A stretch of DNA of 64,000 bases from Clostridiales bacterium (GTDB lineage Bacteria > Bacillota > Clostridia > Christensenellales > Aristaeellaceae), in contig SVGN01000003.1 of the NCBI GenBank assembly GCA_015056315.1, positions 62,001 through 126,000 on the forward strand, written 5' to 3'. The notes under the pieces were generated by a model that did no database searches, was not told the DNA's origin, and was given only the letters and a program-made list of their open reading frames with translations. A program made the translations under genes and the position numbers. Position 1 is the stretch's first letter, and the number at the start of each line of letters is the position of its first letter. This document shows positions 10,013-20,230 of the stretch, piece after piece.

Positions 10013-10681
10013 TCACTCCCGATCACCGGTCGTTATCATCTCATTCTCAGTTTGATGGAAGCGCTGTTGAAGGGAAGCATCCAGCAAGCGATCGACTTCT
10101 ATGGGTAAAGCTTCTGCAGAAGAGCGCCATAACAGGTCTGTGTACTTTTTGGAATCGTTTCGTTTGGAAAAAATATGCGTTACTTCGTATACCCCTTTGC
10201 TTTTATAAAAGCAATCCTCATCCCGCAAAGACTGCACCACATAGCAATCTCCCTTATCGTTGCCAAACTCGTCCTTTTCTTTATTCATGCAAAGAGAGAA
10301 ATGCAGGTCGGTCGTTCCGAACTTATAGGTCTGTGTATCCGTTGTGATCTCTTCAAGCATAAAACTCTCGGAACCGGCCATATTGGCGATCTCACCAATG
10401 TGTTGAAGCTTTTTCAGGCACAGGGAATACGGATGCACAGGAGTAAAGGAGATCTGGTTGGCGGCCAGGATCCGTTGAGCGGCTTTGCTATAAAAGTTTT
10501 TCGCAGACAGGTTTGTGGCAACGCCTGTCAGATGTCTGAAATTCTCGCGTTTATAGATCACTTCAATATATCTGCCATCAAATACATACAGGAATTTCTT
10601 TCCGACCAAATGCTTGCGATACTGATCGGCTGCATTGTGGATCTTCCGTACAACATCTTGACGATCCTGTGCTTTGCTCAT
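10013..10681 (-). CDS. PBECR4-like domain protein (putative RNase-toxin-like fold)
   Basis: LVGKKFLYVFDGRYIEVIYKRENFRHLTGV...FMLEEITTDTQTYKFGTTDLHFSLC resembles the PBECR4 family from memory; no search run. Confidence 0.6.
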   Translation of the reverse strand: MSKAQDRQDVVRKIHNAADQYRKHLVGKKFLYVFDGRYIEVIYKRENFRHLTGVATNLSAKNFYSKAAQRILAANQISFTPVHPYSLCLKKLQHIGEIANMAGSESFMLEEITTDTQTYKFGTTDLHFSLCMNKEKDEFGNDKGDCYVVQSLRDEDCFYKSKGVYEVTHIFSKRNDSKKYTDLLWRSSAEALPIEVDRLLDASLQQRFHQTENEMITTGDRE

Positions 10682-10720
10682 GTGCTTATCAGCCTCTGGA
10701 TATCTGAATAAAACAATACG

Positions 10721-10756
10721 CTGGATAACGTGATCGTCATCCAGCGCTTGCTTTTG
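10721..10756. terminator. Hairpin upstream of the PBECR4-like gene
   Basis: cgctggataacgtgatcgtcatccagcgcttgctttt. Confidence 0.6.
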
Positions 10757-11142
10757 TAAGAAGCGGTTTTATGCTGGCTGTCAGCCGCGATACCCTTCCG
10801 GGCATCTGTAGTCGCCGAAATCGTTAAGTCCCCGGCGCGGACTCGCCTTATCTCCCCGGCGCGGGCGCGATACCCTTCCGGGCATCTGATCGGTCTCGGT
10901 ATTTTACCTGCCCGAGCACAGTACAGCTTTTACGTGCCGCCACACGGAGCCATCAGGCTCAACCTTATTATAGCATCCGATCATCGGAATTGCAAGGATT
11001 TTGCCATCGAACGGCAAGCAGGGTCGGAACATCCGGGCTTGGGAAGGTACCGGCGCTGCATCACAAGGATTGCAGGCTCTGCCCACACCCGGAGGATACC
11101 GGGTTTCTTGCACCCTTGCCCTTTTGGCAGCCCGCTTACGGC

Positions 11143-11463
11143 TCACCGCTTGGAGCGCACATAGAAATCCAGATGAGCCAGCATCTCCTGCATCACATCC
11201 AGCTGCTTATCCGTATAGGGGATCTGCTCGCTGCTCAGGCTGGAGTTCTTCAGGCAGGCAGCCAGCAGATAATCCACCGACAGATCCAGCTCGTTGGCAA
11301 GGTTGACAAGGGTCTCCAGGCTGGCCTGACGGGTGCCGCGCTCCAGGTGGCCCACAAAGGAGGGGCTTACGCCCATGCGCTTGGCAAGCTCGCCCTGGGT
11401 GAGGCCGGTGTTGTTGCGGGCAATGCGGATGCGGCGGCCGATATCGGTATAATCCAGTTGCAT
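11143..11463 (-). CDS. XRE-family HTH transcriptional regulator
   Basis: IGRRIRIARNNTGLTQGELAKRMGVSPSFVGHLERGTRQASLETLVNLAN. Confidence 0.88.
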   Translation of the reverse strand: MQLDYTDIGRRIRIARNNTGLTQGELAKRMGVSPSFVGHLERGTRQASLETLVNLANELDLSVDYLLAACLKNSSLSSEQIPYTDKQLDVMQEMLAHLDFYVRSKR

Positions 11464-11566
11464 TTTGTTTACCTCCCTATGTTTGCGTTGGTACAGGGTA
11501 TGTTCTGCGGAGCCATCGCCCCCGGCAGGGCAAAGGGCAACGTCTGCACTTTGGTACAGAAATGAG

Positions 11567-12082
11567 CTACTTTGCCTTTGCGGCAGGGAATCGGCGGATC
11601 ACCGCCCGGGCGGCAAGACCCGTGGCAAGCCCCGTGACCATGCCCACAGCCATCAGCACCGCCATATAGACCAGCAGGCCCGGTGTCTGAAGAATGATCA
11701 TGGCCAGCGCCACCTGGCCCACATTGTGCATCAGGCCGCCCGCCATGCTCACCGGCACCGCATCCAGCGAGCCGATGCGCCTGAGCAGCGCCATCACCGC
11801 AAGGCTGAGCACGCCGCCTGCGGCTGCATACATCATGGAGGAGGGGTTGCCGAAGAGAAAGCCGCTGAGCAGGATCTTCAGCACCATCAGCAGGATGGCG
11901 CTGGGGATATCCAGCAGGTACAGGGCAAAGAGCAGCACCCCGTTGCTCAGCCCCAGCTTGACCCCCGGCAGTCCGGGCACCGGCAGGCGGCTCTCCACAA
12001 AGCCCAAAACCAGCATCAGCGCCAACAGGAGGCCCATCAGGGCCACGCGCTGGGTCTTTTGATAGGCACGGTCGTTCTTCAC
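11567..12082 (-). CDS. Gx transporter family / heptaprenyl diphosphate synthase component I-like membrane protein
   Basis: GLLLALMLVLGFVESRLPVPGLPGVKLGLSNGVLLFALYLL; GTG start overlaps upstream gene. Confidence 0.75.
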   Translation of the reverse strand: MKNDRAYQKTQRVALMGLLLALMLVLGFVESRLPVPGLPGVKLGLSNGVLLFALYLLDIPSAILLMVLKILLSGFLFGNPSSMMYAAAGGVLSLAVMALLRRIGSLDAVPVSMAGGLMHNVGQVALAMIILQTPGLLVYMAVLMAVGMVTGLATGLAARAVIRRFPAAKAK

Positions 12083-12579
12083 TCTGCCGCCACCCCCAGG
12101 GTGATGATGCTGTCCCGCCCGTCGGCAGGGAGCAGCTCCACGATCAGCTGATGGGGCAGACAGATGATCTGCCCGCCCAAAGGCCGCCACTCAAGGCTCT
12201 CCAGCGTTACCTCGCCCTGGGTGACACAATCCTGCGTGGAGCAATCGGCGCTGTGCATGCGCATGCTGCTCCGGGTAACGTGCAGGGTATTCCGGCCGCC
12301 ATCCGGGCGGGTAAAGGTGTAATCGCCCTCTGTGACCAGCGGCACCGGCGCATAGGTGAAGCCCTCCGCCTGCACAGACAGCCATGCGGTATCGCCGGGC
12401 AGCTCATAGGCCGGGCTTTCTGTGCCGGGCAGGATGAGCCCCTCCGTGGCGGTGATGATGAGAGGGCCCGTGCCGCTGCTGGGGGGCTTCAGCCCGCCGC
12501 CCAGCAAGAGCCCGGCTGCGGCTACCAGCAGCGTGACCGCAGCCAGCGCTGCGATCAGCTTTGTATTGGCGTTTTTCAT
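12079..12579 (-). CDS. NusG domain II-containing protein
   Basis: N-terminal TM then NTLHVTRSSMRMHSADCSTQDCVTQGEV...GGQIICLPHQLIVEL. Confidence 0.75.
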   Translation of the reverse strand: MKNANTKLIAALAAVTLLVAAAGLLLGGGLKPPSSGTGPLIITATEGLILPGTESPAYELPGDTAWLSVQAEGFTYAPVPLVTEGDYTFTRPDGGRNTLHVTRSSMRMHSADCSTQDCVTQGEVTLESLEWRPLGGQIICLPHQLIVELLPADGRDSIITLGVAAE

Positions 12580-12804
12580 GACCGCTCCTTTATTGCTTGC
12601 AATCCTCGGCAGCGCACACCGCCGCCGCTACGCCTATCATACCGAAGCTGCTGCTCCCTGTCAAGAAAAAGACAGTACGTCAGCAGTATTTCCTTCGTAA
12701 AACTTTTGTCACAGACTTGTAAAACATACACGTTTTCGATATAATACAATATGGTCCATTGTTCGCTGACCTATAACTACTTTGCAATGTAAGGAGCCTG
12801 CCCT

Positions 12805-13752
12805 ATGCTCAATCCACGCCAGGTTATCGCTTCGCTGAAACAGAATATCGGAAAGGTCATCGTTGGTAAGGACGAGGTGATCGAGCTGCTGCTCATCGCC
12901 ATGCTGTGCAAGGGTCATGTGCTGATCGAGGATGTGCCCGGCACGGGCAAGACCACCATGATCGGCGCGCTTGCCAAGTCTCTGGATTGCAGCTTCAACC
13001 GCATCCAGTTCACGCCAGACGTGGTACCCTCCGACGTAACGGGCTTTACCATGGTCAATATGAAGACCGGCGAATTGGAGTTCAAGCCCGGTGCCATCAT
13101 GTGCCAGATCGCTCTGGCGGACGAGATCAACCGTACGTCTCCCAAGACCCAGTCTGCCCTTCTGGAGGTAATGGAGGAGTACCAGGTGACCGTGGACGGC
13201 GTTACCCATCCGCTGCCCAAGCCCTTCCTGGTGCTGGCCACCCAGAACCCCACCGAGTTCGTGGGCACCTACCCCCTGCCCGAGGCGCAGATGGACCGTT
13301 TCTTCATCCGCATTTCCATGGGCTACCCCACCCTGGAGGAAGAAATGGTGGTGCTGGAGCGCTTCAGCGGTACGGTGAAGCCTCAGGCCGGTCTCAGCCC
13401 CGTCTGCTCCGCCAAGGACGTGATCGAGATGCAGAGCATGATCGGCAACGTGTACTGCTCCAAGGAGGTGCGCCACTACATCGCCTCCATTGCCCAGGCC
13501 ACCCGCAACCACCCCAATCTGCAGCTGGGCGTGAGTACCCGCGGCGCCATCGCCCTCATCAAGGGCGCACAGGCCTGTGCCCTGCTCAACGACCGCGACT
13601 ACGTGCTGCCCGAGGATGTGCAGCGCATGGTGCTGCCCGTGCTGGCCCACCGTGTGCAGCTGAACGCCGAAGCCAAAATGAAGAACATCTCCGCCGAGCG
13701 GATCCTGATCGCTGTGGTGGAGAACGTGCCTGTGCCCCTCCGGCTGGGCTGA
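12805..13752 (+). CDS. MoxR-family AAA+ ATPase
   Basis: HVLIEDVPGTGKTTM, RIQFTPDVVPSDVTGF, ADEINRTSPKTQSALLEVMEE, LATQNPTEFVGTYPLPEAQMDRF. Confidence 0.95.
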   Translation: MLNPRQVIASLKQNIGKVIVGKDEVIELLLIAMLCKGHVLIEDVPGTGKTTMIGALAKSLDCSFNRIQFTPDVVPSDVTGFTMVNMKTGELEFKPGAIMCQIALADEINRTSPKTQSALLEVMEEYQVTVDGVTHPLPKPFLVLATQNPTEFVGTYPLPEAQMDRFFIRISMGYPTLEEEMVVLERFSGTVKPQAGLSPVCSAKDVIEMQSMIGNVYCSKEVRHYIASIAQATRNHPNLQLGVSTRGAIALIKGAQACALLNDRDYVLPEDVQRMVLPVLAHRVQLNAEAKMKNISAERILIAVVENVPVPLRLG

Positions 13753-13792
13753 TAACGACCCCCATCACGGCAGAAGGAGGTGAACTGATCCC

Positions 13793-14962
13793 TTGCGCAA
13801 GACCAACCTGATCATGGGTATATGCTTCGGTTTTTTCCTTTTCAGCGCCCTGTCGCTGGGCAACCGGATGTATCTGCTCATCGCAACGCTGATCATGCTG
13901 GCGTGGGCCTTTGCCTATGCCAGTGTACGCATGGCCGAAAAGACCGTTAAGGTAGAGACCGAGCTCTCCGGCAACAAGGTGAACCGGGGCGAGGTGGTCA
14001 GTATGGAGATCGGCGTGAGCCACAAGAGCCTCCTGCCCATTGCCCCAGTGGCGCTGCATATGCGGGCCACCAGCAACACCCCTGCCGGTACCATCCACCT
14101 TACCCAGCTGGGCAAGCGCCGCCAGAGGGTCACTCACAAGTTTGCCGCAGACCATGTGGGGGCTATGTTCCCCGGTGTGGAAAACTATACCGTAGCGGAT
14201 GTATTCGGCTTTTTCAAGCGCAAGCACGTGCCCAAGGCCGATGGCCACGAGCTGCTGGTGCTGCCCGTGCCCTTCGATGTGGAGCCCCTTACCTTTGCCG
14301 GCGGCGACATGGGCGCAGAGACCATGAAGCGGGCCATGGAGGACCCCTTCAGCCCCAGCGATTTCCGCAACTACCAGCCCGGCGACCCGCTCAAGCGCAT
14401 CCACTGGAAAATGAGTGCCCGCAAGCGGGAGATCATCGTACGCAAGTTCGAAGAGCCTGCTTTGCCCGATGCGCTGGTCATGCTGGATACCTCCCCCACC
14501 CACCTGAGCCAGGGCTACGGCGATGAGCACCGCCCCTTCCTGCAGGATGCCATGCTGGAGACCGCCGCCTCTGTGGTGGCCTGCCAGATCCGTCAGGATA
14601 ACCCGGTGCGCCTGCCTCTGGTGGGCGACCGACCCATGGAATACACCGGCACCATGGGCCTGCCCACCCTTCTGGAGGAGCTGGCCCGCTGCACCTTCAA
14701 CGAGACCGAACGCTTCGAGCGGGTGCTGATGATGCAGATGAAGCACCTGCGCAAGACCGGTGCGGTGGTCATCATCACCACCCGTCTCACCGCCGTGGTG
14801 ACCGACCTGATCATCCGCATCAAGCGGCTGGGCCCCAATGTGCGGCTGTATTACGTTACCTACAAGACCGATAACCCCGACCGCGCCCTGCTGGCCATGC
14901 AGCTGCAGCAGGCAGGCGTGGAGGTGAACTACGTTACCCCTCAGGGCGGCGAGGAAGCCTGA
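13793..14962 (+). CDS. DUF58 domain-containing protein
   Basis: FRNYQPGDPLKRIHWKMSARKREIIVRKFEEP. Confidence 0.88.
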   Translation: MRKTNLIMGICFGFFLFSALSLGNRMYLLIATLIMLAWAFAYASVRMAEKTVKVETELSGNKVNRGEVVSMEIGVSHKSLLPIAPVALHMRATSNTPAGTIHLTQLGKRRQRVTHKFAADHVGAMFPGVENYTVADVFGFFKRKHVPKADGHELLVLPVPFDVEPLTFAGGDMGAETMKRAMEDPFSPSDFRNYQPGDPLKRIHWKMSARKREIIVRKFEEPALPDALVMLDTSPTHLSQGYGDEHRPFLQDAMLETAASVVACQIRQDNPVRLPLVGDRPMEYTGTMGLPTLLEELARCTFNETERFERVLMMQMKHLRKTGAVVIITTRLTAVVTDLIIRIKRLGPNVRLYYVTYKTDNPDRALLAMQLQQAGVEVNYVTPQGGEEA

Positions 14963-14999
14963 CCCACCCGATAAAACACCGAAAGGAGGCTGGCCCGGT

Positions 15000-17714
15000 A
15001 TGCTGAAAAAGCTGTTTTCTTACGAGCGCATGAGCCGACTGATGGTCAGCCTGCTGCTGTGCCTGGGTGTGCTGTGGCCCATGCTGTGGGCGCTGGAGAT
15101 CCAGGCGGCGTTTGTGCCTGCCACGCTGGCCGCCGTAGGCGTGGTGCTGCTGTGCACCCTCTCCGGCCTGAGGCGGGAGGTGCGGCTCATCATTGGCGGC
15201 GTGGCGCTGGTCACGCTGGTGGTGCAGCTCTTTCTGCCCGGCATGGGGCTGATCGGGCAGGCGGTGGAGGCGATCAAGGCCTTTGCCCTGTACCTGAACG
15301 GCTTCAACTGCGCCGCCAGCCTCTACCGCATGCCCCTGGCGCTCACGCTGGCGCTGTTTGCTGCGGTGGTCAGCTACCTGTTCGCCCACCGGGGCGCGGG
15401 CTTCATACCCACCACGGTGCTGCTGGTGCTGGTGCTGTTTGGCCTGTGGAGCCTTGGCAAGCACAACTTCTTCTGGTTTGCCGCCCCGGGCTTTGTGGCG
15501 CTTTTGATGATCATCTCCCAAAGCAGCCATGAAAAGATCAATCTGTTCGAGGTACTGCCCATGGCGGCGGTGCTGGTGGTGCTGGCCACACTGATCACCC
15601 CCGTGGGGCGCACGGTGATCGAGCCTCTCAACAAGGCTGCCATGCAGCTGAAGGAGACCATCGCCGATTACCTGTTCTTTACCGAGCCCCGCAATGTGTT
15701 CACCCTGGGCAGCTACGGCTACTACCCCATGGGCCAGAGCAAGCTGGGCGGCCCCGCCGAGCCGGGCGATCACCCGGTGATGGTGGTGGAGACCCGGCAG
15801 CGCACCCTGCTCCGGGCCGTTACCAAGGATTACTACACCGGCCGCAACTGGCAGGATACCTCCTCCGGCCGCCGCCTGTTGTATGTGCATCCGGGCTGGC
15901 GCAGCCAGCGCGTGACCGCTTTTCTGGAAAACATGCCTGATGCCTCCGTGCGCAGCGCCTCCCCGCTGCTGAGCGAGGAGACCGTGCGCATCGAAATGAG
16001 CAACAACGCCGCCAGCACGCTGTTCACCCCCGTATTCCTGCGGGATGTAGCCCCCGAAGGCAGCCTTGTGCCCTACTTTAACGAGGCCAGCGAGCTGTTC
16101 GTTACCCGCGACCTGGAGCCCGGCGACCGCTACAGCGTTACCTCCCCCATCCTGGAGGGCGGCGACAGTGCACTGGGCGCTGTGGTGAATGCTGCCAAGG
16201 GCCGCACCGACCCCTACTACATGGGCATCTACGCCCGCTACACCCAACTGCCCGGGCACCTGGAGGAGACCGTCTACTACGACCTGCAGAACATCATTGC
16301 CGGTTCTCAGACCCCCTACGAGCAGGCCTGTGCCATCATGCGGCACCTGAAGCGGTACTACCGCTACACCCTCTCGCCGGATTACCCGCCCGAGAACCAG
16401 GATTTTGTGACCCACTTCCTCTATGTGGGCAAGGAAGGCTACTGCACCTACTTTGCCTCTGCCATGACGCTGCTGTGCCGTATGGCCGGTATGCCCGCCC
16501 GCTATGTGGAGGGCTTTATCGCCGAGCCGGACGACAGCGGCATCGCCTATGTGACCGGCCTCAACGCCCATGCGTGGACAGAGGTCTATTTCGAGGGCTT
16601 CGGCTGGGTGCCCTTCGATGCCACCCCCTCCCGGCAGGATACGGAGCAGAACGACCCGCCCCCGCCGGAGGATGAGCCGCCGCCCGAGCCGACCCCCACG
16701 CCTACCCCCACCCCCACGCCTACTCCGTCGCCTACGCCCACCCACGACCCGGAAAGCGACGAGCCCACCCCCACGCCCACTCCGCCCCATGAGGAGGAGA
16801 CCCCCGAGCCGCCCATCGTAACGCCGCCGCCGGAGATGCCTCCGGAGGATAAGGACTACAGCTGGCTGTGGTGGCTGCTGGCGCTGCTGATCGTGGCGGC
16901 GCTGATCCTGCGCATCGTGCTGCGCACCCCCGACCGGGTAGCCGCCCGGGAGACCGAGGTGGCCGACAAGCTGTTCGTCTACGGCAACGGTGTGGCACAG
17001 GTGCTGCGTATGCGCGGCATGAAGGTGCAGCCCGGCGAAACGCCCATGCTCTTCGCCCGCCGCATGGATAAGGCAAAGCTGGCCAATGTGGCCATTACGC
17101 CCCTGTGGCGCTCCATGACCCTTTGCAACTACAGCCGCCGCAACCCCACCCAGGTGCTGGCGGATCAGGCTCGGGATACCTTCCGGGCCGTGTACAACCC
17201 GCAGCCCTTCTATGTAAAGCTGCGCTTTATGCTCTCCGCTGCGCTGAAGAACAACTTCTACAGCGTGCTCACCACCCGCATGGAGCAGGAGGAGCCCTCC
17301 CGCCCCGCCTGGCTCAGCGCCATGGATACGCTGAGGAAGCGCAAAAAGAAGCAGCAGCCGGACAACACCCTCTTCCAGCCGGGAGAGGCCGAGCGCAGGC
17401 GCATGGAGGAGCAGAACCGGGAGATCGAGCGCATCGTGCAGGAGACCCTGGCCCAGAACGAGGCCCTGAAGCCGCAGGAGCAGCCCAAGCCCCGCCGCAC
17501 CCGCAAGGGGCGCAGCGAGGGTGCCGATGCTGCCGCTGCGGAGACCGCCGCCGGTACGGAAAACGCCACCGGCGCAGACCGTAAGCCTACCGGGGATGCC
17601 AAAGCCGGCACCGCCCATGGTGCCGCCCCCAACGATCCCACCGCTGCGGAGGCTGCCGATAGCAGCGCCGCCCGCACCTCCCGCCGCCGCAGACGGCAGG
17701 AGGGCAACGATTAA
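15000..17714 (+). CDS. Transglutaminase-like domain membrane protein with Pro/Thr-repeat linker
   Basis: GYCTYFASAMTLLCRMAGMPARYVEGF...NAHAWTEVYFEGFGWVPFDATP; (PT)n linker then TM segment. Confidence 0.9.
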   Translation: MLKKLFSYERMSRLMVSLLLCLGVLWPMLWALEIQAAFVPATLAAVGVVLLCTLSGLRREVRLIIGGVALVTLVVQLFLPGMGLIGQAVEAIKAFALYLNGFNCAASLYRMPLALTLALFAAVVSYLFAHRGAGFIPTTVLLVLVLFGLWSLGKHNFFWFAAPGFVALLMIISQSSHEKINLFEVLPMAAVLVVLATLITPVGRTVIEPLNKAAMQLKETIADYLFFTEPRNVFTLGSYGYYPMGQSKLGGPAEPGDHPVMVVETRQRTLLRAVTKDYYTGRNWQDTSSGRRLLYVHPGWRSQRVTAFLENMPDASVRSASPLLSEETVRIEMSNNAASTLFTPVFLRDVAPEGSLVPYFNEASELFVTRDLEPGDRYSVTSPILEGGDSALGAVVNAAKGRTDPYYMGIYARYTQLPGHLEETVYYDLQNIIAGSQTPYEQACAIMRHLKRYYRYTLSPDYPPENQDFVTHFLYVGKEGYCTYFASAMTLLCRMAGMPARYVEGFIAEPDDSGIAYVTGLNAHAWTEVYFEGFGWVPFDATPSRQDTEQNDPPPPEDEPPPEPTPTPTPTPTPTPSPTPTHDPESDEPTPTPTPPHEEETPEPPIVTPPPEMPPEDKDYSWLWWLLALLIVAALILRIVLRTPDRVAARETEVADKLFVYGNGVAQVLRMRGMKVQPGETPMLFARRMDKAKLANVAITPLWRSMTLCNYSRRNPTQVLADQARDTFRAVYNPQPFYVKLRFMLSAALKNNFYSVLTTRMEQEEPSRPAWLSAMDTLRKRKKKQQPDNTLFQPGEAERRRMEEQNREIERIVQETLAQNEALKPQEQPKPRRTRKGRSEGADAAAAETAAGTENATGADRKPTGDAKAGTAHGAAPNDPTAAEAADSSAARTSRRRRRQEGND

Positions 17715-17764
17715 GCACCCGGAAAGGCCCGCCCGCAGGCGGCGTTTACGGGGAAAGGAGGGCC

Positions 17765-19240
17765 ATGAGCCACCTGAAGCTTGCGCAAAAGCTCTTCCCG
17801 CCGGGGCAGCAGGATGCCGTCCATGAATACCTGGCTACTGTACGCCACCGGCTCAGTTTGAGCCGCCGCCATACCCGGCAGCTGCTGGAGGATCATGTAC
17901 GGGCGCTGTGCTGCCTGTGCGACAGGGGCCTCTCCCTTGAGGATGCCATGGCCCGCCTGCGCCCGGACCGGCTGGGCACCTTCTACCGGCAGGAGCGCAC
18001 CGACTGGTACCCGCTGGATCATGCCGCCAAGATCTACCCGCTGAGCATGAGCACCAAGCGGATGATGGTCTTTCGCCTGAGCTGCTACCTGAAGGAGCCG
18101 GTGGTGCCGGAGCTTTTGCAGATGGCGCTCACCTATACCATGCGGCGCTTCCCGGCCTTCGCCACCTCCATCAAATGCGGGTTTTTCTGGCACTATCTGG
18201 ACTCGGTGATGCGCCGCTGGCCGGTAAAGCCGGAAAGCGAGCTGCCCTGTGCAGTGATGAAGGTGGGGGCCGTGCGCTCCCCCTCACTGCGGGTGGTGTA
18301 CTACCAGAACCGCATCAGCGTGGAGTTTTTCCACATCCTGACCGACGGTACCGGCGGCAGCCAGTTCCTGCGCACGCTGGTAAAGACCTATCTGGAGCTG
18401 AACGGCGCAGAGATACCGCCCTTTGAGGGTGCCTTCTCTCCGGAGGAGGAGCCCGACCCTGCCGAGTGGGAGGATGCCTTCCCCATAACGGGCGAAGGGG
18501 CTGCGAAGGGTTTTTCCGACAAGCCCGCCCTGCAGATGAAGGGCATGCTGCCTCTGGAGCAGCCCAACCGGGTGCTGCACTACAATCTGGATACCGATGC
18601 GCTGCTGGCCGCCGCCCGCAGCCGGGGCTGCACCATTACCGGGCTGATGCTGGCGGTATTGATGCTCACCTGCCGGGATGCCAGCCGCATCGACCCCCGC
18701 AGCCGCAAAAAGATACAGATCCAGCTGCCGGTGAACATGCGCAAGTTCTACCCGGTAAAGACGCTGCGCAATTTTTCCATGTACACCAGCATCCGGCTGC
18801 ACCCCAGCCGGGTGACCACCGTGGAGGAGATGCTGCCGGAGATCATGGAGCAGATCCGCACGGGCACGGCGCAGGAGCCGCTGGAGGCCTCCATGCGCAT
18901 GAGCTGCCGCCTGGTGCGCTGGCTCCGGTTCATCCCGCTGAGCATCAAACGGCCCATTGCCTACTTCATCTACGGTAAACTGGGCGATGGGGTGTTCACC
19001 ACCACGCTGAGCAATCTGGGAGCGATCCGTCTGCCGGAAAGCATGCAGCCCTATGTGGAGAAGTTCGATTTTGTTCTGGGGCCGCCGGTGGAGAACCGGG
19101 CCGTCTGCTCCCTGTGCAGCTACGGCAACAAGACCGTGCTGACGGTGGTGAAAAACACCCACCTGACCCTCTTTGAGGATGCGCTCTACCGCTACCTCTG
19201 CCAGCTTGGGCTGACCCCCTTTATGGAGGGCAGCAGCTGA
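17765..19240 (+). CDS. Condensation / alcohol acetyltransferase-like protein
   Basis: FFHILTDGTGG (HxxxDG-type motif), ~490 aa. Confidence 0.6.
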   Translation: MSHLKLAQKLFPPGQQDAVHEYLATVRHRLSLSRRHTRQLLEDHVRALCCLCDRGLSLEDAMARLRPDRLGTFYRQERTDWYPLDHAAKIYPLSMSTKRMMVFRLSCYLKEPVVPELLQMALTYTMRRFPAFATSIKCGFFWHYLDSVMRRWPVKPESELPCAVMKVGAVRSPSLRVVYYQNRISVEFFHILTDGTGGSQFLRTLVKTYLELNGAEIPPFEGAFSPEEEPDPAEWEDAFPITGEGAAKGFSDKPALQMKGMLPLEQPNRVLHYNLDTDALLAAARSRGCTITGLMLAVLMLTCRDASRIDPRSRKKIQIQLPVNMRKFYPVKTLRNFSMYTSIRLHPSRVTTVEEMLPEIMEQIRTGTAQEPLEASMRMSCRLVRWLRFIPLSIKRPIAYFIYGKLGDGVFTTTLSNLGAIRLPESMQPYVEKFDFVLGPPVENRAVCSLCSYGNKTVLTVVKNTHLTLFEDALYRYLCQLGLTPFMEGSS

Positions 19241-19264
19241 GCCGCCCGGAAGGGAGCCAACTGC

Positions 19265-19834
19265 ATGGATGTGCGGATCACCTACCCTGAGGTAAAGAAA
19301 AAGGGGTTCTTCCGGCGCAACGCCCACGACCTGTGGCGCGCGCTGTTCACCCTTGCGGCCTACACCTGCCTGATCGTGGATATACTGACCCCCGGCATCC
19401 ATTGGAGCCTGATCGTGATCGGCGGGCTGTGCGTATTGTGGATCGCCTTTCTCTACCGCCCGCAGGTGGAGAACACGCTGATCAAGAAGGGCTGCGATGT
19501 GCTGGTGGCCGTGTGCCTCTACCTGCTGCTGCTGGAAAGCGTGGTGGGCGGCGAATGGGGCGCATTCGTGGCGCAGATCGTATACTTTGGTATGCTGATC
19601 CTGCTGGGGGTGTACTTTCTGGCATACTTCCGCAGGCAGAAGCGGAACTTTCTGCCGCTGTTCGAGCTGCTGCTGGCAGGCATGGCGGCCACGCTGATCA
19701 TGCTGGTGCTGCGCGTACAGCTCACCTGGCCCATGATCGTGGTGGGCAGCGTGAGCCTTGGCATACAGCTGCTGATGCTGGTGCTGTACTGGAAGCCCAT
19801 GAGGCTGGAGTATCACAAGAAGTTTCATGTGTGA
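19265..19834 (+). CDS. Integral membrane protein, DUF6320-like
   Basis: Six or so hydrophobic segments; follows the acyltransferase-like gene. Confidence 0.55.
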   Translation: MDVRITYPEVKKKGFFRRNAHDLWRALFTLAAYTCLIVDILTPGIHWSLIVIGGLCVLWIAFLYRPQVENTLIKKGCDVLVAVCLYLLLLESVVGGEWGAFVAQIVYFGMLILLGVYFLAYFRRQKRNFLPLFELLLAGMAATLIMLVLRVQLTWPMIVVGSVSLGIQLLMLVLYWKPMRLEYHKKFHV

Positions 19835-19852
19835 GTATGGAGATGGGAATGG

Positions 19853-19890
19853 AACAGGCCGCTGCGAGAGATCGCAGCGGCCTGTTTTGT
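19853..19890. terminator. Intrinsic terminator
   Basis: acaggccgctgcgagagatcgcagcggcctgttttgt. Confidence 0.85.
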
Positions 19891-19935
19891 GTTGTGGGGG
19901 GAGGGGTGGCCAGACAGATGAAGGTGGGCTGCGGG

Positions 19936-19985
19936 CGGCACCCTCAGTCGGCTTCGCCGACAGCTCCCTCTGAAGAGGGAGCCTT
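19936..19985 (+). repeat. SP-I double-hairpin repeat
   Basis: cggcaccctcagtcggcttcgccgacagctccctctgaagagggagcctt. Confidence 0.9.
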
Positions 19986-20230
19986 GGGCGGGTGGGGCGC
20001 CTTGGGTGGGTGGGGAGCCTTGGGCGGGTGAGGCGCCTTGGGGTGGGCTGGGAGCCTTGGATGGAAGATGCTTGAAGCGACCCCTTGGAGAGGGGCAGCC
20101 GGAAAGATCGCCCCCTTTGCGCCCGTGGAACGGGCGCAATACCGGGATCCCTAAGGGACGAAGTCCCTTAGGCGGGGTGCGGGGCAGCGCCCCGCCGTCC
20201 CCCTCGTCCCCCTCGTCCTCTCATCCCCCA

